From the NCBI GenBank assembly GCA_934167095.1, contig CAKPKE010000031.1, forward strand, positions 1 through 6,774: a stretch of 6,774 bases of DNA, in the 5' to 3' direction. Position 1 is the first letter of the stretch, and the number at the start of each line of letters is the position of its first letter. Under the pieces are notes generated by a model that saw nothing but the letters and a program-made list of their open reading frames with translations, was not told the DNA's origin and searched no databases. A program made the translations under genes and the position numbers. Below are positions 1 through 5,448 of this stretch, in pieces. Source of the stretch: an uncultured Clostridia bacterium. Its GTDB lineage: Bacteria > Bacillota > Clostridia > TANB77 > CAG-508.

Positions 1-61
1 GAGATTCTCCAGCAAAAGCCGTCATTAAATTTTGCTCTGTTTTTGATCCTTTTAATTCCAT
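1..61 (-). CDS. rbr: Rubrerythrin, N-terminal fragment (runs off left edge)
   Basis: Only the first 20 codons are present; they read MELKGSKTEQNLMTAFAGES. This matches, from memory, the highly conserved opening of rubrerythrins, where a Glu in the AGES stretch begins the first ferritin-like helix and helps bind the di-iron centre. Rubrerythrin is a cytoplasmic non-haem iron protein that reduces hydrogen peroxide in anaerobes. The start is well fixed: ATG at 61-59 is preceded by AGGAGGT (69-75) with seven bases between, and a promoter lies just upstream. It appears to be transcribed alone and not as part of the queH unit. The rubredoxin-like C-terminal domain, if present, is outside the window, so a short 'erythrin' form cannot be excluded. 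Confidence 0.85.
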   Translation of the reverse strand, partial: MELKGSKTEQNLMTAFAGES

Positions 62-68
62 AATTATT

Positions 69-75
69 ACCTCCT
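69..75 (-). promoter_or_regulatory. Ribosome binding site of rubrerythrin
   Basis: AGGAGGT on the minus strand is a near-perfect anti-16S match, seven bases before the ATG at 61. It fixes the rubrerythrin start. Confidence 0.85.
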
Positions 76-93
76 AAGACTTTTTACCTATGC

Positions 94-122
94 AAAATAT
101 CACATTATTGAATTAAAGTCAA
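94..122 (-). promoter_or_regulatory. Sigma-A-type promoter for rubrerythrin
   Basis: On the minus strand TTGACT (117-122) and TATTTT (94-99) are separated by exactly 17 bases. The -35 matches the consensus at five of six positions, while the -10 is weaker. Transcription would begin near position 87 and give a leader of about 25 bases before the ATG at 61, containing the strong ribosome binding site. The position and spacing fit a dedicated promoter. I could not see a convincing PerR-type operator over it. Confidence 0.7.
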
Positions 123-178
123 TATTTTTTGATGTTAGAATAAAATTACAAGGTAACCAAAAAGTCATCTCTTATTTG

Positions 179-349
179 CTATTTTAATGAGTAACTATTA
201 TTTATTTTAAGCTTTCTAAATTCTTCTCTTTGTACAAATTGGTCTGTGGTGTATTTATTAAATTTATTGAAGAAAGTACCATTAAAAACTGTTTTGGCAG
301 AAATTTGATAAAATTGTTCCAATTCCTTCTTTAAGTTTCTTGAGTTCAT
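179..349 (-). CDS. Doubtful small hypothetical ORF, possibly a frame-shifted remnant
   Basis: From the ATG at 349 to a TAG at 179 a 56-residue frame reads MNSRNLKKELEQFYQISAKT and onward to NNSYSLK. The same frame stays open upstream to a TAA at 466-464, adding 38 very Lys/Glu-rich codons with no ATG, GTG or TTG. A well-placed start exists in a different frame: GGAAGGAG (467-474) is followed ten bases later by ATG at 456, but that frame ends after 14 codons. A minus-one shift in the A-runs would join the two into roughly a 97-residue basic protein. I do not recognise the family. The LEQFYQISAKTVFN stretch has a faint helix-turn-helix look, which is not enough to assign. No promoter is evident between the upstream terminator and this ORF. 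It could be a decayed gene, a real small protein started at 349, or chance. Confidence 0.35.
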   Translation of the reverse strand: MNSRNLKKELEQFYQISAKTVFNGTFFNKFNKYTTDQFVQREEFRKLKINNSYSLK

Positions 350-485
350 CTTCTTTATATAAATGCCCGTCTCTTTTCTTATAATTTCTTTAATCTTTTC
401 TGTTTCTTTTTTTATTTTTTCATTCTTTTTTGCTTTGTCGTTTTTATTTTTTTCATTTTCTTTTTACTCCTTCCTTTTTGAAGGC

Positions 486-533
486 AAAATAAAAAACCTA
501 ACATTTCTATTAGATTTCTTATATATGTTAGAT
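486..533 (-). terminator. Rho-independent terminator after queH
   Basis: On the minus strand ATCTAACAT (533-525) pairs with ATGTTAGGT (504-496), nine pairs with one G-U wobble, across a 20-base loop. TTTTTATTTT (495-486) follows directly. It begins 24 bases past the queH stop codon. The stem is AT-rich and the loop long, so termination may be partial. Confidence 0.55.
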
Positions 534-556
534 ATTATTTCAATAACTATAATATT

Positions 557-1591
557 TTATTTTTTCTTTAAATCTTTTGAATAATATATTAAATCAGTAC
601 AAATTAAATCTCCATCTTTAATTTCTTCATTGTAATTATCTATAAAGAATTTCTTAACTGTTTTCTCATATTTATCGAACCCCTGCTTAACATAGAAAGG
701 AATGTTATTCTCTGTTGTTCCTACTAACATTCTGTCATATTTCTGTTTATAATTACCACATAATGATTTTAGAAGTGTTTTTGCATAACCTTTGTTTCTG
801 TATTTTTCTGTTGTAACTATATTTTTTAATTCTAATGTTTTTCTATCAATTTGCAAAATTACTGCAATAGAAATTAGCTCATCTCCCTTTTTTAAAGCAT
901 ATACATCAGAATCGTTCAAATACTTGTGTATCATATTTTTTGAAGGATCTGCCTCTAAAAGTAAATCTATATAATCTTCTTTATTTTCTATTTTTTTAAC
1001 TTGCATTCTAGTTTCTCTTGGCATCTCGTAACCGTTGGGAATACTAGGTTTTGTAGTATTGTGGTTATTATATCTCATCTCCTCACTAAATACACACCCA
1101 CAGTATTTTTGCATATATAGGTCTAAGTCATGGGCTTTTTGATGGCCTTCCCAGAAACAAACTCTAAAATCTCTATATAGAAATTCTATTCCGTATTCCT
1201 TGCTATACTTTTCCATCAATTCTTTTATGAAATTATGATTTTGATATATGCTATATAAAAGTGTTGTTGTTACTGCATCATAGCCATTTTCCTTTGCATA
1301 TTCAAAAGTCTTTTTAATTCTTACAGGATAGCAGTAATTTGTGCATCTTTTTGACAAATCTTTTACAGCTTCTTTACAAAATTCATCAAGGCCATATTCT
1401 TCTTCAAATATGGCCTTAACTCCTATCTGGTTTGTATATTCTTTTAAACAATCTCTTCTTGCTTTATATTCCATATATGGATGTATATTAGGGTTGTACC
1501 AAAACACTGTTGGTTCTATTCCTTCTTTTCTTAATTCATCTATGCAGTATACACTGCAAGGTGCGCAACAAGTATGCATCAATAGTTTCAT
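557..1591 (-). CDS. queH: Epoxyqueuosine reductase QueH fused to a GNAT acetyltransferase domain
   Basis: QueH (DUF208) reduces epoxyqueuosine to queuosine in the anticodon wobble position of GUN-anticodon tRNAs, as a non-homologous replacement for the cobalamin enzyme QueG. Residues 1 to about 175 are QueH: HTCCAPCS at 6-13, YNPNIHPYMEY at 32-42, RCTNYCYPVR at 82-91, and KYCGCVFSEEMRY at 162-174. The cysteines are expected iron-sulfur ligands. A linker of about 20 residues (175-195) leads to a second domain, 196 to about 340, with a GNAT acetyl-CoA loop RNKGYA (265-270) after LELKNIVTTEKY and a NNIPFYVKQGF helix (295-305). QueH alone is usually around 180-220 residues, so 344 is long. The start at 1591 has GAGG (1599-1602) seven bases upstream. 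The gene follows ruvB by 28 bases and closes the unit. The acetyltransferase substrate is unknown. Confidence 0.9.
   Translation of the reverse strand: MKLLMHTCCAPCSVYCIDELRKEGIEPTVFWYNPNIHPYMEYKARRDCLKEYTNQIGVKAIFEEEYGLDEFCKEAVKDLSKRCTNYCYPVRIKKTFEYAKENGYDAVTTTLLYSIYQNHNFIKELMEKYSKEYGIEFLYRDFRVCFWEGHQKAHDLDLYMQKYCGCVFSEEMRYNNHNTTKPSIPNGYEMPRETRMQVKKIENKEDYIDLLLEADPSKNMIHKYLNDSDVYALKKGDELISIAVILQIDRKTLELKNIVTTEKYRNKGYAKTLLKSLCGNYKQKYDRMLVGTTENNIPFYVKQGFDKYEKTVKKFFIDNYNEEIKDGDLICTDLIYYSKDLKKK
1388..1417 (-). repeat. Perfect 11-bp inverted repeat inside queH
   Basis: AAGGCCATATT at 1388-1398 is exactly complementary to 1407-1417, with an eight-base loop between. It lies within codons for the KAIFEEEYGL segment of QueH, around residues 59-68. 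It has no U-tract on either strand, so it is not a terminator. It may simply be a by-product of coding, but the stem is stable for such AT-rich DNA. Confidence 0.6.
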
Positions 1592-1619
1592 TTATTTTCC
1601 TCTTCACTTTTTCTTTTTT

Positions 1620-2621
1620 TTAATATTCCTCTAATCCTAAATGCTTATATGCTCCTGGAAGTGGGATTCTTCCTTTAGGTGTTCTTCCTACAAAACCAAT
1701 TTGAATCAAATATGGTTCATATACATCTTCTAGTGTTCCAAAATCTTCACCTATTGTTGTTGCAAGAGTTTCTAAGCCAACAGGTCTTCCTTGATATTTA
1801 ATTATCATTGTTTCTAAAATTCTTCTATCTACTTCATCAAGTCCTATCTCGTCAATTTCAAGTTTATTTAAAGCTTCTTTTGTTGCTTTCAAATCTGTTT
1901 TTCCATCACAAAAAACATAAGCATAATCTCTTACTCTTTTTAAAAGTCTGTTTGCAATTCTTGGTGTTCCTCTAGATCTTCTCGCAATTTCTAATGCGGA
2001 TTTTTCATCTAAGTCTAAGCCTAAAATTAAAGCAGACCTTTTTATAATTTTAGTTAAATCTTCTTCATTGTATAATTCTAATCTATGTATTATTCCAAAT
2101 CTATCTCTTAACGGAGTAGACAAAGAACCTGCTTTTGTTGTAGCTCCTATCAAAGTAAAATGTGGTAAATTTAGTCTTATTGACTTTGCAGTAGGACCTT
2201 TTCCTATTATTATATCTACTTTAAAATCTTCCATTGCAGGATATAAAATTTCTTCAATATTTTTATTTATTCTGTGAATTTCATCTATAAATAAAATATC
2301 GCCTTCTCTTAAATTTGTAAGAATTGCGGCTAAATCTCCTGGTTTTGTTATTGTTGGGCCTGATGTAATTTTTAAATTTGAACCCATTTCATTTGCAATT
2401 ATACTTGCAAGCGTTGTTTTTCCTAGTCCTGGAGGGCCATATAAAAGTACATGGTCAAGTGATTCATTTCTCATTCTTGCAGCTTCTATGCAAATTTTCA
2501 TGCTCTCTTTTACTTTATTTTGACCTATATAATCGTCTAATTTTTGAGGTCTTAATGTACTTTCAAACTTTTCTTCTGATTTATCAGTAATTTCTGGCTT
2601 CGTTACTATATTTTCCATCAT
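1620..2621 (-). CDS. ruvB: Holliday junction branch migration ATPase RuvB
   Basis: RuvB is the hexameric AAA+ motor that, with RuvA, drives branch migration of Holliday junctions during recombinational repair. The 333-residue length is typical. Visible motifs are LRPQKLDDYIGQ (23-34), Walker A GPPGLGKT (62-69), Walker B ILFIDEIH (109-116), sensor 1 GATTKAG (159-165), the arginine-finger segment PLRDRFG (170-176), sensor 2 around GTPRIANRLLKRVRD (218-232), and a C-terminal winged helix ending in VGRTPKGR (311-318). No key residue is missing. RuvA is not adjacent: the gene upstream is a glycosyltransferase. The first of two consecutive ATG codons is taken as the start. There is no Shine-Dalgarno sequence in the usual window; the nearest good one lies across an 11-bp hairpin. 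queH follows 28 bases downstream. Confidence 0.97.
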   Translation of the reverse strand: MMENIVTKPEITDKSEEKFESTLRPQKLDDYIGQNKVKESMKICIEAARMRNESLDHVLLYGPPGLGKTTLASIIANEMGSNLKITSGPTITKPGDLAAILTNLREGDILFIDEIHRINKNIEEILYPAMEDFKVDIIIGKGPTAKSIRLNLPHFTLIGATTKAGSLSTPLRDRFGIIHRLELYNEEDLTKIIKRSALILGLDLDEKSALEIARRSRGTPRIANRLLKRVRDYAYVFCDGKTDLKATKEALNKLEIDEIGLDEVDRRILETMIIKYQGRPVGLETLATTIGEDFGTLEDVYEPYLIQIGFVGRTPKGRIPLPGAYKHLGLEEY

Positions 2622-2629
2622 AAGTTCAT

Positions 2630-2665
2630 AGCCTGATTTTGTAAAATAAAAATCAGGCTTCTCCC
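2630..2665 (-). promoter_or_regulatory. Hairpin between Shine-Dalgarno sequence and ruvB start
   Basis: On the minus strand GGGAG (2665-2661) lies just after the glycosyltransferase stop codon. One base later begins a perfect 11-bp stem: AGCCTGATTTT (2659-2649) pairs with AAAATCAGGCT (2640-2630) across an eight-base loop. The ruvB ATG (2621) follows after eight more bases. With the hairpin folded, GGGAG sits about nine bases from the ATG, a workable distance; unfolded, it is about 39 bases away. No U-tract follows the stem on either strand, which argues against an ordinary terminator. A three-codon frame (ATG at 2629) ends in a TGA overlapping the ruvB ATG. The structure is directly visible; its role in translation is inference. 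Confidence 0.6.
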
Positions 2666-2667
2666 TT

Positions 2668-3615
2668 CTATTTATTGTTCATTTCTTTTTCGCCATTATA
2701 TTCGTTTACTAAATATAATGGTCTATTTTTTGATTCATTAAATATTCTTCCTAAATATTCTCCCATAATTCCAATTAAAATTATTTGTATTCCTGCAAAG
2801 AATAAAATTAATAATATAATTGCTTGGAATGCTTGAATAGCTACATTTAATCTAATACATTTTACTATTACATATATAAAATATACAATTAATGCTAAAA
2901 ATGTAGGAATACTTATATATGTTGAAATTCTAAGTGGCGATGTTGTAAATGAAGTTATTCCATCTATTGCTAAATCAATTAGTTTTTTATAGTTCCATTT
3001 TGTTTGACCTGCAAATCTTGGATCTCTGTCATACATAATTTCTTTTTTGTTATATCCTATCCAGCTAAACATACTTTTTGAGCATCTGCCACTTTCTCTC
3101 ATTTTTTTCAAGGCATTTACACATCTTCTATCTAATAGTCTAAAATCTCCTGTATCTTTTTGAATTTCTACTTTAGTTAAACTTTGTAATACTTTATAAT
3201 ACATTTTTGAAGTAAACTTTTTAAGCCATGTTTCTCCAGCTCTTGATTTTCTTTTTGCATAAACATCATCATAACCTTGCTCCCAAAGTTCTACCATTTG
3301 TGGCACTAGTTCTGGTGGATCTTGAAGGTCTGCATCCATTATAATTACGCAATCGCCTGTTGCATAGTCAAGACCAGCAATCATAGCTATTTCTTTTCCA
3401 AAGTTTCTTGAAAAATCAACATAGCAAATTCTTTCATCTTTTTGTCTAAGTTCTTTTATTATTTTTAAAGTATTATCTCTACTACCATCATTTACAAAAA
3501 GTAATTCAAACTCATAATTGCTCATTTCATTCATTATTTTGCTTATTCTTTCATATAAAGCATTTAAAGATTCTTCTTCATTATAAGCTGGTACAAGTAT
3601 TGTTATTTTTTTCAT
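2668..3615 (-). CDS. DPM-like GT2 polyprenyl-phosphate glycosyltransferase
   Basis: This is a GT2-family membrane enzyme of the GtrB/CsbB/dolichol-phosphate-mannose-synthase type, which moves a sugar from a nucleotide donor onto undecaprenyl phosphate at the inner membrane face. The 315 residues show a Rossmann-like GT-A domain opening ILVPAYNEEESL (6-17), VNDGSRDNT (41-49), the metal-binding MDADLQDPPE (93-102), and DTGDFRLLDRR (154-164). Two C-terminal membrane segments follow (about 232-253 and 263-285), and the tail GIMGEYLGRIFNESKNRPLY is typical of the subgroup. Its ATG shares one base with the upstream TAA (TAATG), and no good ribosome binding site is in range, so translation is probably coupled to the TagO-like gene. 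The sugar cannot be told from sequence. No GtrA-type flippase gene is in the window. Confidence 0.9.
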   Translation of the reverse strand: MKKITILVPAYNEEESLNALYERISKIMNEMSNYEFELLFVNDGSRDNTLKIIKELRQKDERICYVDFSRNFGKEIAMIAGLDYATGDCVIIMDADLQDPPELVPQMVELWEQGYDDVYAKRKSRAGETWLKKFTSKMYYKVLQSLTKVEIQKDTGDFRLLDRRCVNALKKMRESGRCSKSMFSWIGYNKKEIMYDRDPRFAGQTKWNYKKLIDLAIDGITSFTTSPLRISTYISIPTFLALIVYFIYVIVKCIRLNVAIQAFQAIILLILFFAGIQIILIGIMGEYLGRIFNESKNRPLYLVNEYNGEKEMNNK

Positions 3616-4709
3616 TATTTATTATCTTCGCTTTCCTCTTCTTTTCTAAGTTTTAAAATATCTTTATATCCTATTGCAACAATTGCAACTACTAATAACG
3701 CAAAAGATATTGCTTTCCAAATACCACTGTCTAAAAGTATTATTGCCATCATTCCAAATGTTGCTGTTATTCCATATAAAATTAAAACAGCTTGTCTTTG
3801 AGTATAGCCTCTTGCCATTAATCTATGATGTAAATGGCCTTTATCTGCCTTAAATACGCCTTTTATTGACTTTGTTTTTACAATTCTTCTAACTATTGCC
3901 CATAACGTATCAAATATTGGAAGTGCTAATACCATAATTGGTGCAACAATTACAATTGCTGTATAAGTTTTTGCAACACCAAGAATTGATATTACTGCCA
4001 GTGCAAATCCCATAAAATTTGAGCCTACATCACCAATAAATGTTTTTGCAGGGTTAAAATTATATGGCAAAAATCCAACTATTGAACCTGCTAGAGCTGT
4101 GATTAATACTACTGCAATTAAAGGTGATTCATTTAATGCAAATATTATTAATAGTGATAAACAAGATATTAGCGTTATTCCAGAAGATAATCCATCTAGC
4201 CCATCAATTAAATTTATTGCATTAGTTATTCCTACAATCCAACCAATTGTTAAAATATAACTAAATATTTCATTTAGCATAACACTATTTTCCTTGAAAG
4301 GTATTGTGAAATTATCAATTAAAATTCCAGAACTCGCAACTAATATTGCAGCTAAAGTTTGTCCTGCAAGTTTTACTAATGGTTTTATTCCTTTTACATC
4401 ATCTATAAAACAAGTTATACCTAAAACTATTCCTCCAACTAAAAATCCTATAATTTTTAGTGTAAGATTGTCTTCTGTAAAATCTATTTTTTTCTCTAGC
4501 GACATAGAGATTACAAGATAAATTGCAGATACCATAAATCCTGCAATTACAGCCAGTCCACCTAATCTTGGCATTGGCTTTTTATTTACTCTTCTATCTT
4601 CAGGCATATCTACTGCCCCAACTTTTTTAGCAAGTCTTATTGTATATGGTGTTATTACAAATGCTGTTATAAACGCTAATAAGAATGCTATTGCTATATC
4701 TCCCCACAT
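3615..4709 (-). CDS. tagO: Undecaprenyl-phosphate sugar-1-phosphate transferase (WecA/TagO family)
   Basis: A polytopic membrane enzyme of the MraY/WecA/TagO superfamily, which couples a UDP-sugar (usually GlcNAc) to undecaprenyl phosphate as the first step of teichoic acid or related wall polymer synthesis. Diagnostic motifs are all present: FIDDVKGIKP with paired Asp at 103-104, NAINLIDGLDGL (163-174), FIGDVGSNFMGF (224-235), and the cytoplasmic HLHHRLMARGYT (292-303), the histidine motif that separates WecA/TagO from MraY. About ten or eleven hydrophobic segments are visible in 364 residues. The start at 4709 has AGGAA (4717-4721) seven bases upstream and a promoter just before that, so this is the first gene of the unit. 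The GT2 gene follows with a one-base overlap. The symbol is by family; WecA-like substrate use is equally possible. Confidence 0.92.
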   Translation of the reverse strand: MWGDIAIAFLLAFITAFVITPYTIRLAKKVGAVDMPEDRRVNKKPMPRLGGLAVIAGFMVSAIYLVISMSLEKKIDFTEDNLTLKIIGFLVGGIVLGITCFIDDVKGIKPLVKLAGQTLAAILVASSGILIDNFTIPFKENSVMLNEIFSYILTIGWIVGITNAINLIDGLDGLSSGITLISCLSLLIIFALNESPLIAVVLITALAGSIVGFLPYNFNPAKTFIGDVGSNFMGFALAVISILGVAKTYTAIVIVAPIMVLALPIFDTLWAIVRRIVKTKSIKGVFKADKGHLHHRLMARGYTQRQAVLILYGITATFGMMAIILLDSGIWKAISFALLVVAIVAIGYKDILKLRKEEESEDNK

Positions 4710-4750
4710 AACAAAGTTCCTTTCGTGTGCAAAATATAATTTCTTGTATG

Positions 4751-4778
4751 ATTATATCATATCTTTGTTATTTTTCAA
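4751..4778 (-). promoter_or_regulatory. Extended -10 promoter for the tagO-GT2-ruvB-queH unit
   Basis: On the minus strand TTGAAA (4778-4773) and a perfect TATAAT (4756-4751) are separated by 16 bases, and the -10 is preceded by TGA to give an extended TGnTATAAT element. Transcription would begin near 4744, leaving a leader of about 35 bases with the AGGAA site before the ATG at 4709. It lies directly after the terminator of the preceding unit, which supports a new transcription start here. Confidence 0.8.
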
Positions 4779-4789
4779 TAAAAATAGAG

Positions 4790-4825
4790 AAAAAAGCACT
4801 TAAGTTCGCACAAACTTAAGCACTT
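4790..4825 (-). terminator. Rho-independent terminator after the cadherin-like gene
   Basis: The minus strand forms a 13-bp stem (4825-4813 with 4806-4794) around a six-base loop, then a run of T (4795-4790). Two of the pairs are G-U wobbles that exist only in minus-strand RNA; on the plus strand they become A-C mismatches. This fixes the direction. It starts seven bases past the stop codon of the upstream gene. Confidence 0.88.
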
Positions 4826-4832
4826 TTTCATT

Positions 4833-5435
4833 TTACTTTTTACCTCTTATTGCTATAAAGATTATTACTACAAAAGCTACTAATATTACCACTCCTAATA
4901 CTATATTTTTGTAGTTTTTTGTATTCTCGTTTTGGCTTATTTCTGAATTAACAGGGCTTTCTATATTAATTTCAGCATTATTTTCAGTATTTTCTGCTAC
5001 ACTACTAACATTTTTTGATGTACAAACTACTTTTATAAAATATGTTCTTGTAGTTCCACTCTCTGCTACAACATCAACTCTTATGTTGTTTTCGCCAGAT
5101 TTCAATTCTACTTTGCCAGCTCCATTTACTGTCGCTTTTTCATCTTCTGCTTCTGCTGTAATTTCTATTGTAGTATTATTTGTTTCACCAATATCATAAT
5201 TTACTGTTTGCTTATCAAAATTTATTGTATAACCTTTAATACTTAGTGATTCAAGAAAATTATTTGTTGATTTATTTTCAATACCAGAAAGTTCATTTTG
5301 TTGTTCTTGTAATTGTTTATTTGCTATCTCATCTGCTTCTTTATCTGTAAAGTCAGCCATTCCAGCTTGTACTGATATATAGCTCATCATTAGCATAACC
5401 ATTAACATTATAATTATTGATACTATTTTTTTCAT
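4833..5435 (-). CDS. Membrane-anchored protein with cadherin-like beta-sandwich domain
   Basis: This 200-residue protein has a hydrophobic signal segment (1-24, with VQA before Gly25 as a likely signal peptidase site) and a Lys/Glu/Gln-rich, probably helical stretch (30-53). One beta-sandwich repeat follows (about 58-138) with LESLSIKGYTINFDKQTVNY and a TRTYFIKVV final strand, as in the Cadherin-like domain family PF12733. An Asn/Glu-rich linker (140-174), one membrane helix (177-196) and a short basic tail RGKK complete it. The expected topology is domain outside, anchored at the C-terminus. The start is chosen at 5435 because AAAGGA (5445-5450) lies nine bases upstream; an in-frame ATG at 5444 touches that site and would leave no spacing. 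The gene begins 13 bases after the autolysin stop, so the two are probably co-translated. Its partner and exact function are unknown. Confidence 0.85.
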   Translation of the reverse strand: MKKIVSIIIMLMVMLMMSYISVQAGMADFTDKEADEIANKQLQEQQNELSGIENKSTNNFLESLSIKGYTINFDKQTVNYDIGETNNTTIEITAEAEDEKATVNGAGKVELKSGENNIRVDVVAESGTTRTYFIKVVCTSKNVSSVAENTENNAEINIESPVNSEISQNENTKNYKNIVLGVVILVAFVVIIFIAIRGKK

Positions 5436-5448
5436 AAAATTCATTCCT

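Noticed and set aside
100..125. Possible PerR-type operator over the rubrerythrin promoter.
   Set aside because: The AT-rich sequence near the -35 matches only about six of the palindrome's positions, no better than expected in such DNA.
363..584. Plus-strand open frame of 73 codons, very Phe/Ser/Leu-rich and seemingly a membrane peptide.
   Set aside because: It is the antisense of A-rich minus-strand sequence, spans the queH terminator and end of queH, has no ribosome binding site, and its composition follows from poly-T runs.
1592..1619. A preQ1 riboswitch controlling queH.
   Set aside because: Only 28 bases separate ruvB and queH, too few for the aptamer, and they are simple A-rich sequence plus the ribosome binding site.
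2630..2659. Terminator between the GT2 gene and ruvB.
   Set aside because: The stem is perfect, but the bases after it (ATGAACTT on the minus strand, TTCTCCC on the plus strand) lack a U-tract, and no ruvB promoter is visible. A non-canonical terminator cannot be fully excluded.
5442..5444. Upstream ATG as the start of the cadherin-like protein.
   Set aside because: It directly abuts AAAGGA with no spacing, whereas the in-frame ATG at 5435 is nine bases away and gives a typical MKK signal-peptide beginning.
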